DNA of 64,000 bases from Anastrepha obliqua (taxonomy: Eukaryota; Arthropoda; Insecta; Diptera; Tephritidae), in contig NC_072897.1 in NCBI RefSeq assembly GCF_027943255.1, positions 44,676,044-44,740,043 of the forward strand, read 5' to 3'. The position numbers and the translations under genes were made by a program. Shown here one piece after another: positions 61,191 through 64,000 of the stretch (positions are counted from its first letter, which is position 1; every line of letters starts with the position of its first letter). The notes under the pieces were generated by a model. The model searched no databases. It had not been told where the DNA came from and saw only the letters and a list, made by a program, of their open reading frames with translations.

Positions 61191-61405
61191 ATGATGCGGA
61201 TGAGGGTTATTGTGTGTCCTTACTACATACACGCATATGATGTTTTAATTTGGGTTCAATGGTTTTATAATAACACGGAGAGGAGCTCTACGGAAAAATA
61301 CTGTGGATTGCGTAGCCGGAGTTGGACTGATGAGGGTTATTTTTTTGAAGCGCGACCGAAGGCCGCCGACGCGAAAAGGAGTTCTATGCAAAAATACTGT
61401 GTTAA
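61191..61405. repeat. Short dimeric repeat
   Basis: GATGAGGGTTATT occurs at about 61198 and 61328. AGGAGCTCTACGGAAAAATACTGTG and AGGAGTTCTATGCAAAAATACTGTG-like blocks follow each, about 110 bp apart. The GCGCGACCGAAGGCCGCCGACG patch between them is unlike the AT-rich surroundings. Origin unknown. Confidence 0.55.
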
Positions 61406-61924
61406 TTAATTTAATTTTATTTTAATTACTTTTTTATTTTTTGTGATACGCTTAATATCATTGTTTTTAAGTTTAAATGAGTTGTACGTCTTTATTTCCA
61501 AAAATATTTCTCATCTTAAAATTACAGCAAAAAATACTGCAGTTTTACAATGAACCTTCCACTGAACATCCCTGCATAGGAACTTCGTTTTTATTTCAGG
61601 TGTATGGCAACACCAACTTTTCGCTAAATTAGAGAACTTTAACATTAAATTACTTAAAAACTATAAACCTCCGGCAGGTTCGGTTTTCAGTTTTAAGATG
61701 GGGATACACCCCTCTATCCCCCCCGTTTAACCTTTTTTTTTCAAAGCGATATACATTATACTAAAGTTTTCCCCAATCGTTCTCTCGTTGAATTTCAATT
61801 TTCGTAGTGACATTTCCACGTGTGCTATTTTTTCTTATTTTACTTCGCATAAGTAAGTTTACTTTTCTCTTTTATTTTTGGATATTTGAAGTTAACAAAA
61901 ACAAAAGTGTAGTGAGTATTTCAA
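61406..61924. other. Non-coding stretch before the LINE ORF1
   Basis: Non-coding. The part from about 61600 (CTATAAACCTCCGGCAGG) may be the 5' untranslated region of the LINE that follows; no boundary is visible. Confidence 0.45.
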
Positions 61925-63400
61925 ATGGGGAAAACTTCTAAGATCCCTGGGAATCGGTATAGTATACCTAAGTCCCCCAAAGCTAAACGCAAAAAACCCA
62001 TCATCTCTGAAGACTCTTTCCCGGTATAACCGGAACCAGGGAAAACAATCAACGCAAATGATCCGAAATTTATTTTAATTAAATCAACTGATACATCCAA
62101 CCCTATTCCTAAATACAGCGAGTTTGCTAAAAAAAGGCCCTGGATAGTATTAGTATAGAATATAGCTCAGTGAGCATAATTCGCGATGGGAGCCTACTCG
62201 TATTAACTAAATCAAATAAAGTGGCTGAAAAATTTTTAAAATGCAAAATTTTCGGTGGTTTATGTCCAGTTTCAATTGCCTTACACGCATCATTAAATGC
62301 ATGCAAAGGTATTATTTTTGATCTAAATTTTGCAAGCACAGAAGAACAAGAGATTCTTGAAGATCTTAAATCCCTGGGTGTTGTTGCTGTATATAAATTT
62401 ACAAAAATTTTTAACGGAGAAAAAGTCCCAACAGGTCGAATCGTTTTGACATTTAACCTTTACAAGGTCCCACATGACATTGATATTGCTTGGTACTCAG
62501 TAAGAGTAAAAGAATATTTCCCAACACCAATGCGATTGCCAACTGCTCGGCCACACTATCAAAAGATGCAACAACAACCCCACTTGTGAGAATTGCAATA
62601 TGCCCCCACACAACCCCGAATTATGTCAAAGTAACATGTGTACAAATTGTCTTGGCTCTCATTCAGCTTCTGACAAACACTGCCCTTTATATTTGCAACA
62701 AAAAGAAATACTGAAAATAAAAACACAGAACAAGAGTAATTATAAAGAAGCTAAATGTCTGTACAAATCCGTAATCCCACACCCGTTAATTCAAAGCAAT
62801 CTTACGCATCGATTGCTAGCTCCACACAACCGCAAACAAGTATACTCAACTATAACTCCATCTCTCTTTCTAACTGTTCAAACAGCTCTGACGACTCATC
62901 GATTCCATCACAAACCAATCATAACTCTTACTCTAACGGATCCAATAAATCATTCGATTTGATAAAAAATACCAATAACAACTACAGCACAACAGATCTG
63001 CAAGCTCTCTTCCTTCATTACTTCACACAACTCTCTTCCTCTTACTACTTACGACTCTAATGCAAATTTAAATCTCTCATCTCTTTCCACTCAACAAAAT
63101 ATAGCTACTACGCACACGGTAACTCCCCAATCTCTTTCGATACGTAACTCTATCAACTCAACACCTAACTTCTCTTTGCTCAATAACGAACATAACATTG
63201 CTGCTACATGCTCTTCAAAAAACGCCACATCTTTTTCATCCAACCTAAATCCAACAGAAAAACAATCTCTTACAGGCATCTCTTATGAACACTTGGAATG
63301 CGTAGATTCAAAACTAAACAACACAGTGGCTACAGAAATTTATACAGACACGTCCACGAAGAACCCGTACTATAGGTTATTTTACTCTGAAATAAACTGA
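61925..63400 (+). pseudogene. LINE ORF1, gag-like nucleic-acid-binding protein
   Basis: Begins at ATG 61925 (MGKTSKIPGNRYSIPKS) and meets a TAA near 62027. The 62170-62589 frame holds the RRM-like and gag-like domain of Jockey/I ORF1 (LLVLTKSNKVAEKFLK, LNACKGIIFDL, LGVVAVYKFTKI, PTGRIVLTFNLYKVP). A small deletion near 62535 shifts the frame into three zinc knuckles: QLLGHTIKRC, CENCNMPPHNPELC and CTNCLGSHSASDKHC (62540-62695). A Ser/Asn-rich C-terminal region then shifts frame again near 63040 and ends at 63398-63400. ORF1 proteins of this type bind element RNA. Confidence 0.8.
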
Positions 63401-63567
63401 ATAGTACAATAGGTAACCATTATAAATTTCGTTAATGATTCTTAATATTCTTTAATGGAATATGAAGAGATAGTTTAACAACTACATAGAATTAGAAACT
63501 TTGATTCAAGACCGTAGCCCCCACTTAATTTGTATCCAAGAAACACACTTGAGACATAACTCTACAC
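61925..63567 (+). mobile_element. Jockey/I-like LINE, 5' part
   Basis: A broken ORF1 (61925-63400) is followed after a short gap by the start of an ORF2 endonuclease (LIQDRSPHLICIQETHL, about 63500-63550). The element is cut at 63567 by sequence starting CAGTGGCGGATCC. ORF order and zinc-knuckle type fit the Jockey/I group. Confidence 0.78.
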
Positions 63568-64000
63568 CAGTGGCGGATCCAAGATTTCATAAAGGGGGGG
63601 GTCCGGGGTATTTTAGAAGGGTGTTTTTATTAAAAATCAATTTCGTGAATAAAATATGGCATTATTCGCGCTGCATGTCGTGACTAGCCGATGAAAAAAC
63701 TAATAGCTCTAGATATCTTGTAAAAAAAATTCTAAAAATAGTAAAGGACTTTGATTCAAAATTACAAGAATAATTGGCGGTTTTTATACATCGTGGGACA
63801 CCTTCATAAATAATTACACCTATTTAAGATACAATATATTATAACATGTGTTGGAGCCAACTTGCAATTCAACCATGTATAGTTTAAGTACGAAAAAAAT
63901 ATCAACCCTGTTTATAACTTCTTTACTTCTTCTTCTTGTATTAATGCTTACTGTGACTCAATTCACTCCAATAAAGTTCTTCAAACGAAACGGTCGTGTT
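63568..64000 (+). mobile_element. Probable DNA transposon 5' end, CAGTGGCGGATCC type
   Basis: CAGTGGCGGATCCAAGATTT followed by a G-run interrupts the LINE endonuclease at 63568. Termini starting CAGTGGCG are common in insect DNA transposons, but the other end lies outside the window and no transposase is visible, so class is not assigned. Confidence 0.4.

Overview
The window is eukaryotic nuclear DNA made almost entirely of transposable elements (TEs), with no intact host gene. The element mix is a Copia element with a half-tRNA primer site, Jockey-like and RTE-like LINEs, a tRNA-derived SINE with box A/B, mariner, Transib and Helitrons carrying internal minisatellites. A degraded homologue of the ubiquitin ligase UBE3B is also present. 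Together these suggest an insect, probably a higher dipteran such as a fruit fly. The species is an inference, not something read directly.

Region 1 (1-34296) is a head-to-tail tandem array of an about 8.85-kb unit, with one partial and three complete copies in view. Each unit holds, in order: a Helitron minisatellite and Helitron 3' end; an AT-rich spacer; a broken Jockey-like LINE (+); a broken Ty3/Gypsy gag-protease segment (-); an AT-rich spacer; a mariner truncated at a TA microsatellite; an unclassified dispersed repeat; a tRNA-derived SINE; and the last 0.62 kb of an RTE-like LINE. Every unit junction fuses the LINE interior to the Helitron minisatellite across the shared bases GTCT. 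Only the last unit runs on into the complete LINE (33680-36833), which has a perfect 13-bp target-site duplication and two frameshifts.

Region 2 (36847-42087) contains a decayed Transib element. Transib is the transposon family related to RAG1. Its right terminus carries the RAG signal heptamer CACAGTG, and a pair of inverted 0.32-kb repeats surrounds it.

Region 3 (42088-50326) is a palindrome of two head-to-head, 5'-truncated Helitrons with dead Pif1-like helicase remnants. The left arm is split by a complete but disabled Copia element (42279-46650). Directly after the palindrome lie two tandem stubs of another Helitron's 5' end (50327-50742) and then a complete non-autonomous Helitron (50743-56979). 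That Helitron has a 5.5-kb internal minisatellite and is the same family as the Helitron in the array.

Region 4 (56980-64000) is low-complexity and non-coding DNA, a HECT-domain pseudogene fragment related to UBE3B with possible decayed exons upstream, and a Jockey/I-like LINE whose first ORF is broken and whose second ORF is cut by another probable transposon end. The whole looks like nested-TE heterochromatin. Nothing here forms an operon or pathway; the relationships are insertion, nesting, duplication and inversion of mobile elements.
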